Below are positions 33,247 through 40,782 of a DNA stretch of 56,579 bases, in pieces. How positions within the stretch are numbered: the first letter of the stretch is position 1; each line of letters opens with the position of its first letter. Below the pieces are notes generated by a model. The model made no database searches and was not told the origin of the DNA. It saw only the letters and a list, made by a program, of their open reading frames with translations. The stretch comes from a virus. A program made the translations under genes and the position numbers. The stretch spans positions 1-56,579 of the IMG/VR virus record IMGVR_UViG_3300038724_000006; one strand, written 5' to 3'.

Positions 33247-33836
33247 AGCTCTACCTCGACTGGTTTGATGTAGACGATTTTGCGGTTGTTTTGGTCGTAG
33301 ACTGTGTCCACTTTTGTGACGATTGGCGCTTGTGGGCCGGTGTAGCGAGAGGTCAGCGCGGTATAGCGCCCACGCTTTAGGCGTAGGTATCCGGCGCGGC
33401 GTAGGTGTTCGCAGTATTCGCGTGTGGAGTCTGCGCTGGGTTGCACTGTGTCTGTGCTCGCAGCGGCTTGCAGTTCGGCGAGGTTAAAGGTGCCGAGTAT
33501 TTTCATGGTGCGCCAGAGCGATTCATTGACTGCGCCGTTCAGGCTGAGGCTTCCGTCAGCTTTTAAGCGCGGGGCTGTGTTGCCTATATCTTTAATCAGT
33601 TTGTAGATGTATAGGCTGTGGCCATCATTGGTGCGTTTGCGGCCCGCTGAGACGACAAAGCCGCCGCGCGTTAATCGCTGGATGTAACTTTTGATGGTGT
33701 CTGCGTTGACGTTGTCGCCGAACTCTTTTGATAGTTCAAAGATCACGTCTTGGCGGGTGAATTCGCCAAGCTTTCGGATGACTGCCCACGCGCTTTGGTA
33801 GCCCGCTTTGTTCTGTAGCTCTATTACTTGTGGCAT
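33243..33836 (-). CDS. Winged-helix-type DNA-binding protein, 197 aa
   Basis: Two helical modules resemble winged helices: QSAWAVIRKLGEFTRQDVIF with IQRLTRGGFVVSAGRKR, and WRTMKILGTFNLAELQAAA with CEHLRRAGYLRLKRGRY. The tandem layout suggests a regulator or replication accessory. It is coupled to the B gene by a one-base overlap. Homologues next to B are frequent in transposable phages. Confidence 0.72.
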   Translation of the reverse strand: MPQVIELQNKAGYQSAWAVIRKLGEFTRQDVIFELSKEFGDNVNADTIKSYIQRLTRGGFVVSAGRKRTNDGHSLYIYKLIKDIGNTAPRLKADGSLSLNGAVNESLWRTMKILGTFNLAELQAAASTDTVQPSADSTREYCEHLRRAGYLRLKRGRYTALTSRYTGPQAPIVTKVDTVYDQNNRKIVYIKPVEVEL

Positions 33837-34558
33837 TACAGTGCCCCCCTGCCGCGTGGGGCTTGGCCGGTGAACATTGGCGTGTCGTAATTCGCTAGGG
33901 TGACGGTGTCGGTGCCTTGGTTGCGCGCAAAGGCGCGGATGCCATCAAGGTTTACGCAGACGCGACGGGTCACGCCTTTGGTCGCAGCGTGTAGGTTTTG
34001 CAGTAGTTGGTCGTCAATGTTGATGCCGGGGGCGTAGATCCGGGCCAGTTCGTTTACGTCATCGATGGCGCACGGTTGGGCTGGTGTCCATTCCAATATG
34101 CGATTGTGAATTTTTTCAAACGCGGCGAGCTTCGCTGGCAGTTTTTCTTCGCCTATTAATAGGATCGGTGCCTCACTGCCTTCATACAAATCCATGACCA
34201 TGAAAATTTTGTTTTTGTCGGCTAGGTGGTCGGCTTCATCGATGATGAGCGGACGATCGGAGAGCATGAGTTCTTCGCTGACTTGCTCGGTTAATCCGGC
34301 AATGGTTTTAGCGGGGTTCAGCCCCATATCTTTTGCGATGGCTTCTAAAAATGCTTTGCGCGTCCATGTGCTTTTGCACTGCACATAAAAGGCGCGGTGT
34401 TTGTTGGCTGCGTATGACGCGCTGAATGATTTCCCCAATCCTGAAAAGCCGTAGAAGCAAACGATACCCGGCAGGCCGTGTGCTCGCTCCATCGCTCTGA
34501 CCAGTGTCTGGTTGCAGAGTGCGACATTGGTAATTCCCGCAATGCTTGTTTGTGTCAT
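33836..34558 (-). CDS. MuB-like AAA+ ATPase, transposition target selector, 240 aa
   Basis: Walker A GFSGLGKS (37-44) and Walker B LIIDEAD (103-109) are clear, and TRRVCVNLDGIRAFA corresponds to the sensor-2/lid region. MuB coats DNA, provides target immunity and delivers target to the MuA transpososome. At 240 aa it is shorter than Mu B (312 aa) and lacks the N-terminal helix-turn-helix appendage, as in several Mu relatives. Confidence 0.93.
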   Translation of the reverse strand: MTQTSIAGITNVALCNQTLVRAMERAHGLPGIVCFYGFSGLGKSFSASYAANKHRAFYVQCKSTWTRKAFLEAIAKDMGLNPAKTIAGLTEQVSEELMLSDRPLIIDEADHLADKNKIFMVMDLYEGSEAPILLIGEEKLPAKLAAFEKIHNRILEWTPAQPCAIDDVNELARIYAPGINIDDQLLQNLHAATKGVTRRVCVNLDGIRAFARNQGTDTVTLANYDTPMFTGQAPRGRGAL

Positions 34559-34606
34559 AATCGTTTCCGCTTGTTTGATTTTCCGTCAGTTGCCGCTGGC
34601 GGTTTT

Positions 34607-36796
34607 TTATTGGCCGGTTGCCCCGGTTCGCATTTCTATTAGCAATTTCCCGGACTGCCACGCGGCAGATCCGTAGAAGTTGCGTGCCCACTTTGTTTCT
34701 TCTTCTGTTGCTGTTCCGTTCTCCATTTTTGTGTTGATGTCTGCCCAGAATTGATAGCGCTCGGCCATCCCTGTGGGCGCGTTTAACCCCCGGTTAAATT
34801 CCGCTTTAACTACGTTGGCTTTTTCAGCGGGTGCTGATGTTTGGATGCTTTGAAGTTCTTTAGCTGCTGCGGCTTTGTCGAACCATGCTGGTAGGTTGTT
34901 TTGTGATTTTTGGTCGTTTAGTGCGTGTGTGGCTGCTGTTAATCCGGCACTCGTGTGCTCGGTTTCTGGGCGCGGGAACTGACGCACTTTGTTGGCGCGT
35001 TCTTCGGCTGCGCGGTGATCTAAAATTTGTTGTGCAACGTCGCGTTTGGTCACACGTTTTGCGGCTGCTTTTAATTGGCGTTTACGCTCTTGCACTTGTT
35101 CGCGCTGGATCTCTTTTGCAGCGACGGCAACGTCTGTTCGGCTAACGCCGGTAATGGCTGGGTCTTCTGCTGTGCAGAGGTAATTGCCGTCGATGTCGTA
35201 GACATAGATTCGACCTATGTCGGCTTCGTCGTAATAGGTGTTTACTTGGTCGCCGGTGTGCGCCGCTAGTTGTGCGTGTATATAGATGCTGCCGTTGAGT
35301 TTGATGCCTTTTTTGCCGACTGTGCGGGTGCCTGCTGGCTCGCTTAGCAATACGTCTAGTGCGCGCTCATTCGTGATGGTGCGAATGCTGCCGATGTAGT
35401 TGGCTGCCATTTGGTTGGGCGAACATTTCAACTCTGAATGACGGCGGGTGTGGTATTCATGCTCTAGCCATCCATCGCAGAATGTTTGCAGCTCTGCTGA
35501 TGACATTTTGACTTCGATGAGCTGGTCTTTTTTGAATAAGCGATCGCTAAAAGTATTTCGTGCTTCGATGGCTGAGCGCTCGGCTACGTTGTGGCCAATA
35601 AATCCGGGTAATAGCTCGGCTACATCGTGGCTAAAAGTGCGGAATACGCGTTCGATGTGTGGCTTTTTCCAGCCCTGAAATGGTGGACAACGATCGACGT
35701 CTACACCGACCATTCGTAAGATGCCGGTGATCCAATCGGATTTATAATCTGAGCCGTTATCCGCCTTGACGGTTTCGGGTACGCCCCATGCAAGTATGGA
35801 ACGTCGAATAACAGCAGCAACGCCTTTGCTATTGGATGTTGGCATGACAACAAACATGACGCGGCGGCTATAAACTTCGATAGCACCGATGATGGTATAG
35901 CGGCCATCAGTGAGCATGAGATCTGCGGGGGTTGAGTCCATTTCCCAAAGCTGGTTTAGCGCGATGACGTGTTCGGATGCAGAGCCTTGGGCATCCATGT
36001 ATTTGTTTTTCCATGCGTCTGGATTGGTGACGGCCATGAATACTTGCTTGTTTTCGTCTTTCCATTTGGCTACCCAATCGCACAGGCGTCGCTCGCTGGG
36101 GACTGATACGCCGGTAGCTGCAAACTCAGCACGAATAGCTTTGTGCAGTGTTGAGCTTTTGGCGTGTGGGTGCTCTACGAGCATGCCGATGACGTACTCG
36201 CGCAGCTCTGGCTGGCTGTCGATTAGGCCGCTGCCGCGACGATGTGCGCCGATGTCTTCGCACAGGTAGGCGATGCCCTTCTCGCGGATGATTTTTTCCC
36301 AGCGGTAAAGCGATGCGCGACTGCATTTAGTAACGACGTCCCGGATCTCGGCTGATATTTCGATGTCGTTACGGTTATAGAGCGCTGAAAATTCAGCGAA
36401 CGCTTTGCCCTTGGTCATACCGGTTGCCCGGAGGAACTCGGCTACGATGCTCATTAGGCAATTGATAGCGTCAACTTTGACGCGCTGGTACGGCTTAAGC
36501 TGGTGATATAGCACGAGCGATTCTTGGCGGCTGGCTGACTGATTTGAAGCGATTTCAGACAGTGCCTGCGATGTTTCGCTATTGCGTGCAGCAGCTGCGG
36601 CGCGTTTGCCGTTGCTGATTTTTAGCGCACGCTGCGTCTCGACTGGCAAGCTGCTGATGTGGTATTCGTTGCCTTTGCCAGCGGCACGCGGGCGGCTTAG
36701 CCATGTTTCTTTTTGCGAGCGGATCTGTATCGCTCGGTCAGTCGCAGGTAGGCCTGTGATGCCCGATAGCTGCTGAGCTGTGAACCATTCGCTCAT
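34607..36796 (-). CDS. MuA-like DDE transposase, 729 aa
   Basis: The N-terminus (EWFTAQQLSGITGLPATDRA and YHISSLPVETQRAL) is the Mu-type winged-helix enhancer-binding domain. The catalytic core has D287 (LWEMDSTPAD), D346 (VKADNGSDY) and E382 (KKPHIERVF), spaced like Mu D269-D336-E392. A Mu C-terminal beta-barrel and a basic helical tail that would contact MuB and ClpX follow. Length is a little above Mu A (663 aa). It starts within the stop of the preceding gene (ATGA), with GAGGA upstream. Confidence 0.96.
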   Translation of the reverse strand: MSEWFTAQQLSGITGLPATDRAIQIRSQKETWLSRPRAAGKGNEYHISSLPVETQRALKISNGKRAAAAARNSETSQALSEIASNQSASRQESLVLYHQLKPYQRVKVDAINCLMSIVAEFLRATGMTKGKAFAEFSALYNRNDIEISAEIRDVVTKCSRASLYRWEKIIREKGIAYLCEDIGAHRRGSGLIDSQPELREYVIGMLVEHPHAKSSTLHKAIRAEFAATGVSVPSERRLCDWVAKWKDENKQVFMAVTNPDAWKNKYMDAQGSASEHVIALNQLWEMDSTPADLMLTDGRYTIIGAIEVYSRRVMFVVMPTSNSKGVAAVIRRSILAWGVPETVKADNGSDYKSDWITGILRMVGVDVDRCPPFQGWKKPHIERVFRTFSHDVAELLPGFIGHNVAERSAIEARNTFSDRLFKKDQLIEVKMSSAELQTFCDGWLEHEYHTRRHSELKCSPNQMAANYIGSIRTITNERALDVLLSEPAGTRTVGKKGIKLNGSIYIHAQLAAHTGDQVNTYYDEADIGRIYVYDIDGNYLCTAEDPAITGVSRTDVAVAAKEIQREQVQERKRQLKAAAKRVTKRDVAQQILDHRAAEERANKVRQFPRPETEHTSAGLTAATHALNDQKSQNNLPAWFDKAAAAKELQSIQTSAPAEKANVVKAEFNRGLNAPTGMAERYQFWADINTKMENGTATEEETKWARNFYGSAAWQSGKLLIEMRTGATGQ

Positions 36797-37281
36797 TGGT
36801 CGCCATCCTCATCAAACAAACCGAGTTCTGGGGTGGCGTAAGACTCAACGCGTGCGTGATGGCCTGCGATCCCAGTCATGACGTTGCGTAGTTCGCGTAG
36901 GGTTTGATCGCCAGAGGCTTTGCCTTTGTAGAACTCTTCAAGCACTTTTAATGCGTCGTTAAACGAGCTGTTAAGTGTTAGTAAATCATTGTCGTTGGCT
37001 GGCTTGGCTGTTGGGATGTCGACTAACAGTTTGTGACCGCTGGTTGCTAAAAACTGTGTGACATAAGACGCGCCTGTTGATAACTCAAACGGGCGAATCA
37101 TGTTGGCGGGTAGACGGCCAGATTCAAGCCATTTGTAAAGCGTCCAGTGATTAGGCATCCCCATGTCACATGCAATTTGCTCAACGCTTTTGTTTTTACG
37201 CACACGACCAAATTCAACGCACAATTCCATTGCGTTGCACAGTGATGTGGGGGCTGTACGCTTCCAATTTCGTTTCGCCAT
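36793..37281 (-). CDS. Early regulator-like protein, 162 aa
   Basis: The N-terminal half contains a helix-turn-helix-like segment (KSVEQIACDMGMPNHWTLYKWL); the C-terminal half is helical (LKVLEEFYKGKASGDQTLREL). Comparable genes lie between ner and A in many transposable phages and are often annotated as CII-like or phage regulatory proteins. I can only infer DNA binding. Confidence 0.7.
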   Translation of the reverse strand: MAKRNWKRTAPTSLCNAMELCVEFGRVRKNKSVEQIACDMGMPNHWTLYKWLESGRLPANMIRPFELSTGASYVTQFLATSGHKLLVDIPTAKPANDNDLLTLNSSFNDALKVLEEFYKGKASGDQTLRELRNVMTGIAGHHARVESYATPELGLFDEDGDQ

Positions 37282-37395
37282 TGGGTGTTCCTCTTTTTCT
37301 TATGTTCCAAACAAAAACATGCTCTGCATCTATACGGCGCTGAGTGCGCGAATTACCGTATAAGCCATCAACTACGATAAAAAAGGGGCGGCATC

Positions 37396-37680
37396 CTATG
37401 AGGCATTTCTATAAACTGTTGGCGTTGCGTGTTTACTCCGACGAATCGGGGTAGGTTCGCTGTAGCGACTAGGCCAAATGACATCGGGCGTAGTACCTAA
37501 AAACTCGGCAACGATCTTTTCGAGCTTTGGGTACTTGAGGTGCAGTACGTTTGCGAACGTGCGCGGGTTGTAATCGTTTGCGCGTGCTAAATCAGACATG
37601 CTGACGCCGCGTTTACGGATCGCGGCTTTGATGTCTTCTTTATGCCAGTCGCTGATCGGGCGAGTCTCTGACTTGCTCAT
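37396..37680 (-). CDS. ner: Ner-like early regulator, 94 aa
   Basis: The segment DWHKEDIKAAIRKRGVSMSD followed by LARANDYNPRTFANVLH and FLGTTPDVIWPSRY is the Ner/Nlp (SfsB) family signature. Ner represses both the early and repressor promoters during lytic growth. It is the first leftward gene, facing the repressor, as in Mu. The 114-bp gap to the next gene holds no obvious terminator. Confidence 0.93.
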   Translation of the reverse strand: MSKSETRPISDWHKEDIKAAIRKRGVSMSDLARANDYNPRTFANVLHLKYPKLEKIVAEFLGTTPDVIWPSRYSEPTPIRRSKHATPTVYRNAS

Positions 37681-37892
37681 TTTTTTGGCCTCTTGCTAAT
37701 GACTTTCGTTTAACGCTTTATCTAATCGGTTTGGATAAGTTAGCCGGAATCAGCGCAATGATCAAGCCACAATCGGCGCATTTCGTATTTAAAATGCGCT
37801 TAATTTTGCTTAATTTCGCTATCTTATTGATTTTAAAGGGATTATTTAAAGCGAAAAGCAGCGTAAACATTTGCTAATTTTTCGGATTCGGC
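37681..37892. promoter_or_regulatory. Repressor/Ner control region
   Basis: This 212-bp divergent region holds the lysis-lysogeny switch. GCTTAATTT occurs twice in succession near 37798-37815. TTTCGC and GCGAAA lie inverted across about 30 bp (near 37813-37855), and AAAGCG-type half sites occur near both gene starts, plausible operators for repressor and Ner. Assignment of each box is not possible by eye. Confidence 0.6.
37737..37765 (-). promoter_or_regulatory. Probable early promoter (Pe)
   Basis: On the minus strand TTGATC (37765-37760) and TAACTT (37742-37737) are separated by 17 bp, a reasonable sigma-70 promoter. It reads into ner and the transposition genes, 57 bp upstream of the ner start. 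Confidence 0.6.
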
Positions 37893-38606
37893 ATGAAGAA
37901 AAACGAAACGATAATGGATTTAGCGCAAAGGATTCGCGAGTGCGCTGATATTTGCGGAGGGGTTGGTGCTCTTGCGCAGAAATCGGCAATACCTAGACGA
38001 ACGCTGGATTCCTATCTGGCTGGTGGAAGTGAACCTAAGTGGTCGAACTTATGCGCAATAGCTAAAGCTGCAGTTGTTAACTACGACTGGATCATGGATG
38101 GCGCTGGGCCGATGACTGACTCTGCTAGTGGGTATGGTAGTGATATGATTGCAGAGCCAAGCAGTCCATATGGTTATGCTCCCGCAGATGACTACGCGTT
38201 TATCCCTGGGTATAGCATTCAGGTGAGTGCTGGCGTAGGTATAACAACGGATGACGAAAGCGTCACCCGCCGCCTAGCGTTTAGAAAAAACTGGTTAAAA
38301 TTCAGAGGCTTAAACGAAAAAGATTTGGTTGTTGTATTTGCTAAAGGCGACTCGATGGAGCCGACAATTAGCGATAACAACACGATAATGGTCGATACAA
38401 GCGATGCTATGCCGCAGGACGGTCGCATGTATGTCATTCGCGTTGATGGCCATCTCTTGGTTAAACGCACGCAGATCGTGCCTGGTCAGGGCGTACAACT
38501 GCTGAGCGACAATAAAGACTACCCACCGATGATGGTAAAAATGATTGACGGTGATGAGTCGATTCAATTTATCGGTCGTGTTGTGTGGGTTGGTAAGGAT
38601 GTCTAA
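37893..38606 (+). CDS. Prophage repressor with LexA-like S24 domain, 237 aa
   Basis: The N-terminal part has a helix-turn-helix (GGVGALAQKSAIPRRTLDSYL). The C-terminal half is an S24 peptidase domain with Ser154 (AKGDSMEPT) and Lys191 (HLLVKRT); Ala113-Gly114 in QVSAGVG is the likely self-cleavage bond. Such repressors are inactivated with RecA in the SOS response. Mu's own repressor has no such domain, so this phage is probably induced by DNA damage. It reads toward the prophage end, as Mu c does. Confidence 0.93.
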   Translation: MKKNETIMDLAQRIRECADICGGVGALAQKSAIPRRTLDSYLAGGSEPKWSNLCAIAKAAVVNYDWIMDGAGPMTDSASGYGSDMIAEPSSPYGYAPADDYAFIPGYSIQVSAGVGITTDDESVTRRLAFRKNWLKFRGLNEKDLVVVFAKGDSMEPTISDNNTIMVDTSDAMPQDGRMYVIRVDGHLLVKRTQIVPGQGVQLLSDNKDYPPMMVKMIDGDESIQFIGRVVWVGKDV

Positions 38607-38781
38607 AAGTAAGCGTCCAAATTCTAAATAGCGTTGGCGCTTAGAATTGGACGCTATCAAATGTGTTTTTCGTTTTACCTCCCTGTAAGCCCCATTAATA
38701 CTGGGTTCGTCCCATCAATTCCCGTTAAATCTCGTTTGTTCCCGGTTTAGCCGTCTATCTCAGGGTATCTGTCTGGTTACA
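38601..38781. other. Prophage terminus (repressor end) with transposase-site-like motif and inverted repeat
   Basis: A 17-bp motif at 38601-38617 (GACGCTTACTTTTAGAC on the minus strand) matches both sites at the other end. It lies 164-180 bp from the terminus, close to where Mu has L3 (about 150-170). An imperfect 15-bp inverted repeat follows (38612-38627 and 38641-38655), either a weak terminator or part of the end structure. Nearer the terminus are repeated CCCGTTAAA/CCCATTAAT-like boxes (38690-38745). The last bases are GGTTACA. Confidence 0.65.
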
Positions 38782-38786
38782 GGATG
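38782..38786. repeat. Right 5-bp target-site duplication (GGATG)
   Basis: GGATG follows TTACA at 38781 and matches 296-300. Removing 301-38786 would join ...GACATGGATG to TCCGCCGGAG. Confidence 0.85.
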
Positions 38787-38795
38787 TCCGCCGGA

Positions 38796-38913
38796 GCCGG
38801 TTACCGAAAAATCCAGTAAATATCGGGCGTTCGGCCCAGAAAAGCGCGAAGCAGGGGGATGGGCCGTCCGCCCGGGGGACGCAGTCCACCAAAGAGGGCA
38901 ACAGTTATCGGGG
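38796..38913. repeat. Tandem repeat unit, part B (first copy)
   Basis: From GCCGGTTACCGAAAAATCC to GGGCAACAG this segment matches 39341-39458 with a few substitutions. In the second unit part B directly follows part A. In the first unit 40 extra bp and the prophage separate them. The stretch 38914-39070, downstream to the next part A, is found only once in the window and holds no convincing gene. Confidence 0.85.
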
Positions 38914-39070
38914 CTCCGCCCCCGGCCCCATGCAAGGAGAGGTTTCTCCTTACGATCCTCTCTTCTCGGCGCATCCGGCTTCATCCAGCCAACGGCAGTC
39001 ATTATGCGACACGCAAAACAATCGGCCCCGGAGCGACCTTTTACAGTATCCATTTTTTTGTATCGCTCCG

Positions 39071-39340
39071 GGGCAAGGTTTTGCTCTAAAGGCCGCAGAA
39101 TAACTTTGTTGTCTGGCGCCGCACGCATGCCGATTAAAAGAAAATCCGAACAACCGCATTTCAAATCAGGCGGTGTTAGAGAGGCGAAATAGCCAAGCAG
39201 AAATTTGATCTAAAGCTAGTTTGACTACTCATTAAAGGACTGCCCCGCACGACTTCTCAAAAGAACGGTATCGCGGAGAGGTTATGCGCCTCTGGGGCCG
39301 CCGGGATTTACGTTAGATTTGCAGGTAACGTGAGGCAGGA
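39071..39340. repeat. Tandem repeat unit, part A (second copy)
   Basis: Second copy of the 1-269 sequence, identical over its first 81 bp and again over the last 62 or so. Together with part B it shows that the phage integrated into a pre-existing tandem array with a unit of about 584 bp. Possible reading frames across it have no protein-like features. Confidence 0.85.
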
Positions 39341-39458
39341 GCCGGTTACCGAAAAATCCAGTAAATATCGGAGGTTCGGCCCAGAAAAGCGCGAAGCAGG
39401 GGGGTGGGCCGTCCGCCCGGGGGACGCAGTCCGCCAAAGAGGGCAACAGTCATCGGGA
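39341..39458. repeat. Tandem repeat unit, part B (second copy, truncated)
   Basis: Matches 38796-38913, then diverges at AAAGTTAAAGCC. It ends the array. From here to pseB (39784) there is no gene; the interval holds the 13-bp minisatellite and the probable operon promoter. Confidence 0.85.
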
Positions 39459-39556
39459 TAAAGTTAAAGCCTGCCCACAAGTGTGGCTACGTCTTCATAA
39501 ACGACTTACATTCAAGTCTCAAACTCAGCTCTTATATTCAAATCCCGTTCGGGGCT

Positions 39557-39660
39557 GAGCTTGAGAGTTGAGCTGGAAAGTTGAGCTTGAAAGTTGAGCT
39601 GGAAAGTTGAGCTGGAAAGTTGAGCTGGAAAGTTGAGCTGGAAAGTTGAGCTGGAAAGTT
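39557..39660. repeat. 13-bp minisatellite, eight copies
   Basis: Eight head-to-tail copies of GAGCTGGAAAGTT, the first and third slightly divergent (GAGCTTGAGAGTT, GAGCTTGAAAGTT), end at GAACTTTTAA. The array ends 123 bp before the pseB start. The last five copies are identical, so slippage is recent or ongoing. Thirteen bp is not a multiple of the helical repeat, so copy changes would rotate upstream sites relative to the promoter. Confidence 0.92.
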
Positions 39661-39783
39661 GAACTTTTAATAAACGCGATTAAACGCATGACTCCATGCC
39701 CGTAGTGGCACCTCTACCTGTATCCACTGGCACACCCCTTGCTACTTACCTTCTATCAGTGACTTCAGTGTCAGGAGTTTGAC

Positions 39784-40782
39784 ATGTTGGACGGTAAGAC
39801 TATTTTGGTCACGGGCGGCACCGGTTCGTTTGGGCATGCTTTTATTCCAATGACGTTAGAAAAATATAATCCTAAGAAGATCATCGTGTTTTCTCGTGAT
39901 GAGATGAAGCAATGGGAGATGGCGAAGCTTTTCGAGAATGATCATCGTGTTCGTTTTTTTATTGGTGATGTTCGCGACAAAGACCGCTTGTATCGCGCGC
40001 TAGATGGTGTGGATTATGTTGTTCATGCGGCGGCTACCAAGATTGTTCCTATTGCTGAATACAATCCCTTTGAATGCGTAAAAACGAATATTAATGGCGC
40101 GATGAATGTGATCGATGCCTGTATTGATCATGGCGTTAAGGGCTGTGTCGCTTTATCAACAGATAAGGCCAGTTCGCCGGTCAACTTGTATGGGGCTACG
40201 AAGCTGGCGTCGGATAAGTTGTTTGTTGCTGGTAATGCGTATTCTGGGGAGCATGGTACGCGCTTTTCTGTAGTTCGGTATGGCAATGTGATGGGGTCAC
40301 GCGGTTCGGTGATTCCGTTTTTTATGTCGATTAAAGATAAGGGTATTTTGCCGATCACGGATGATCGCATGACGCGGTTTATGATTTCGCTTGATGATGC
40401 GGTAGATCTTGTCTGGCACGCTTTCGATGATATGGTGGGTGGTGAGGTGTACGTTAAGAAGATCCCATCTATGAAGGTGACGGACCTTGCCCGTGTGGTT
40501 GCGCCAGAAGCTCGTCAGGATGTGGTGGGCATTCGTCCCGGTGAGAAGTTGCACGAGCAAATGATTGGCAGTGAAGACTCATATCACACCTACGAATACG
40601 ACGAGCATTTTAAGATTTTACCGGCGATCAATGGCTGGGATCACTGCCCAGAGCGTATAAAGAATGGTCGTCTGGTAGCAGAAGGGTTTACCTATTCGAG
40701 CGATAATAATACCGAATGGATGACGGATGCTGAGTTACAAGCGTGGATAGACATCAACCGGAATAAAATCGGAAATATTTAA
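39784..40782 (+). CDS. pseB: UDP-GlcNAc 4,6-dehydratase (inverting), PseB, 332 aa
   Basis: The NADP-binding GGTGSFG (11-17) and the catalytic set T126-D127-K128 and Y136-xxx-K140 (STDKASSPVNLYGATK) identify the inverting 4,6-dehydratase FlaA1/PseB. It makes the 4-keto-6-deoxy-AltNAc precursor of pseudaminic acid in the cytoplasm. AGGAG precedes the ATG. It is the first gene of the operon, and its stop overlaps the pseC start (TAATG). Confidence 0.95.
   Translation: MLDGKTILVTGGTGSFGHAFIPMTLEKYNPKKIIVFSRDEMKQWEMAKLFENDHRVRFFIGDVRDKDRLYRALDGVDYVVHAAATKIVPIAEYNPFECVKTNINGAMNVIDACIDHGVKGCVALSTDKASSPVNLYGATKLASDKLFVAGNAYSGEHGTRFSVVRYGNVMGSRGSVIPFFMSIKDKGILPITDDRMTRFMISLDDAVDLVWHAFDDMVGGEVYVKKIPSMKVTDLARVVAPEARQDVVGIRPGEKLHEQMIGSEDSYHTYEYDEHFKILPAINGWDHCPERIKNGRLVAEGFTYSSDNNTEWMTDAELQAWIDINRNKIGNI

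Larger units (their letters stand above)
301..38781. mobile_element. Complete Mu-like (transposable) prophage, about 38.5 kb
   Basis: The element carries a full Mu-type gene order on the minus strand: repressor, Ner, transposase A, ATPase B, GemA, Mor, endolysin, spanins, gp25-gp30, protease/scaffold, head, sheath, tube, tape measure, baseplate and fibres. Its ends are TG and CA, flanked by GGATG direct repeats. Three 17-bp motifs with core CGCTTAnnTTTAGAC point inward from the two ends. No core gene is visibly disrupted, so it may be inducible. It departs from Mu in two AT-rich cargo blocks, in gpG lying after gp36, in a LexA-like repressor, and in the absence of recognisable gam, com or mom genes. 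Confidence 0.93.

Noticed and set aside
38612-38655. Rho-independent terminator after the repressor
   Set aside because: The inverted repeat is AT-rich with a 13-base loop, and the T-run starts about nine bases later. It overlaps a transposase-like site, so I list it only as part of the prophage end.
38760-39164. 134-codon open frame on the minus strand
   Set aside because: It spans the prophage end and the non-coding repeat. It has Cys/Trp/Arg-rich low-complexity composition and shows no domain. It is best read as a chance frame in GC-rich repeat DNA.
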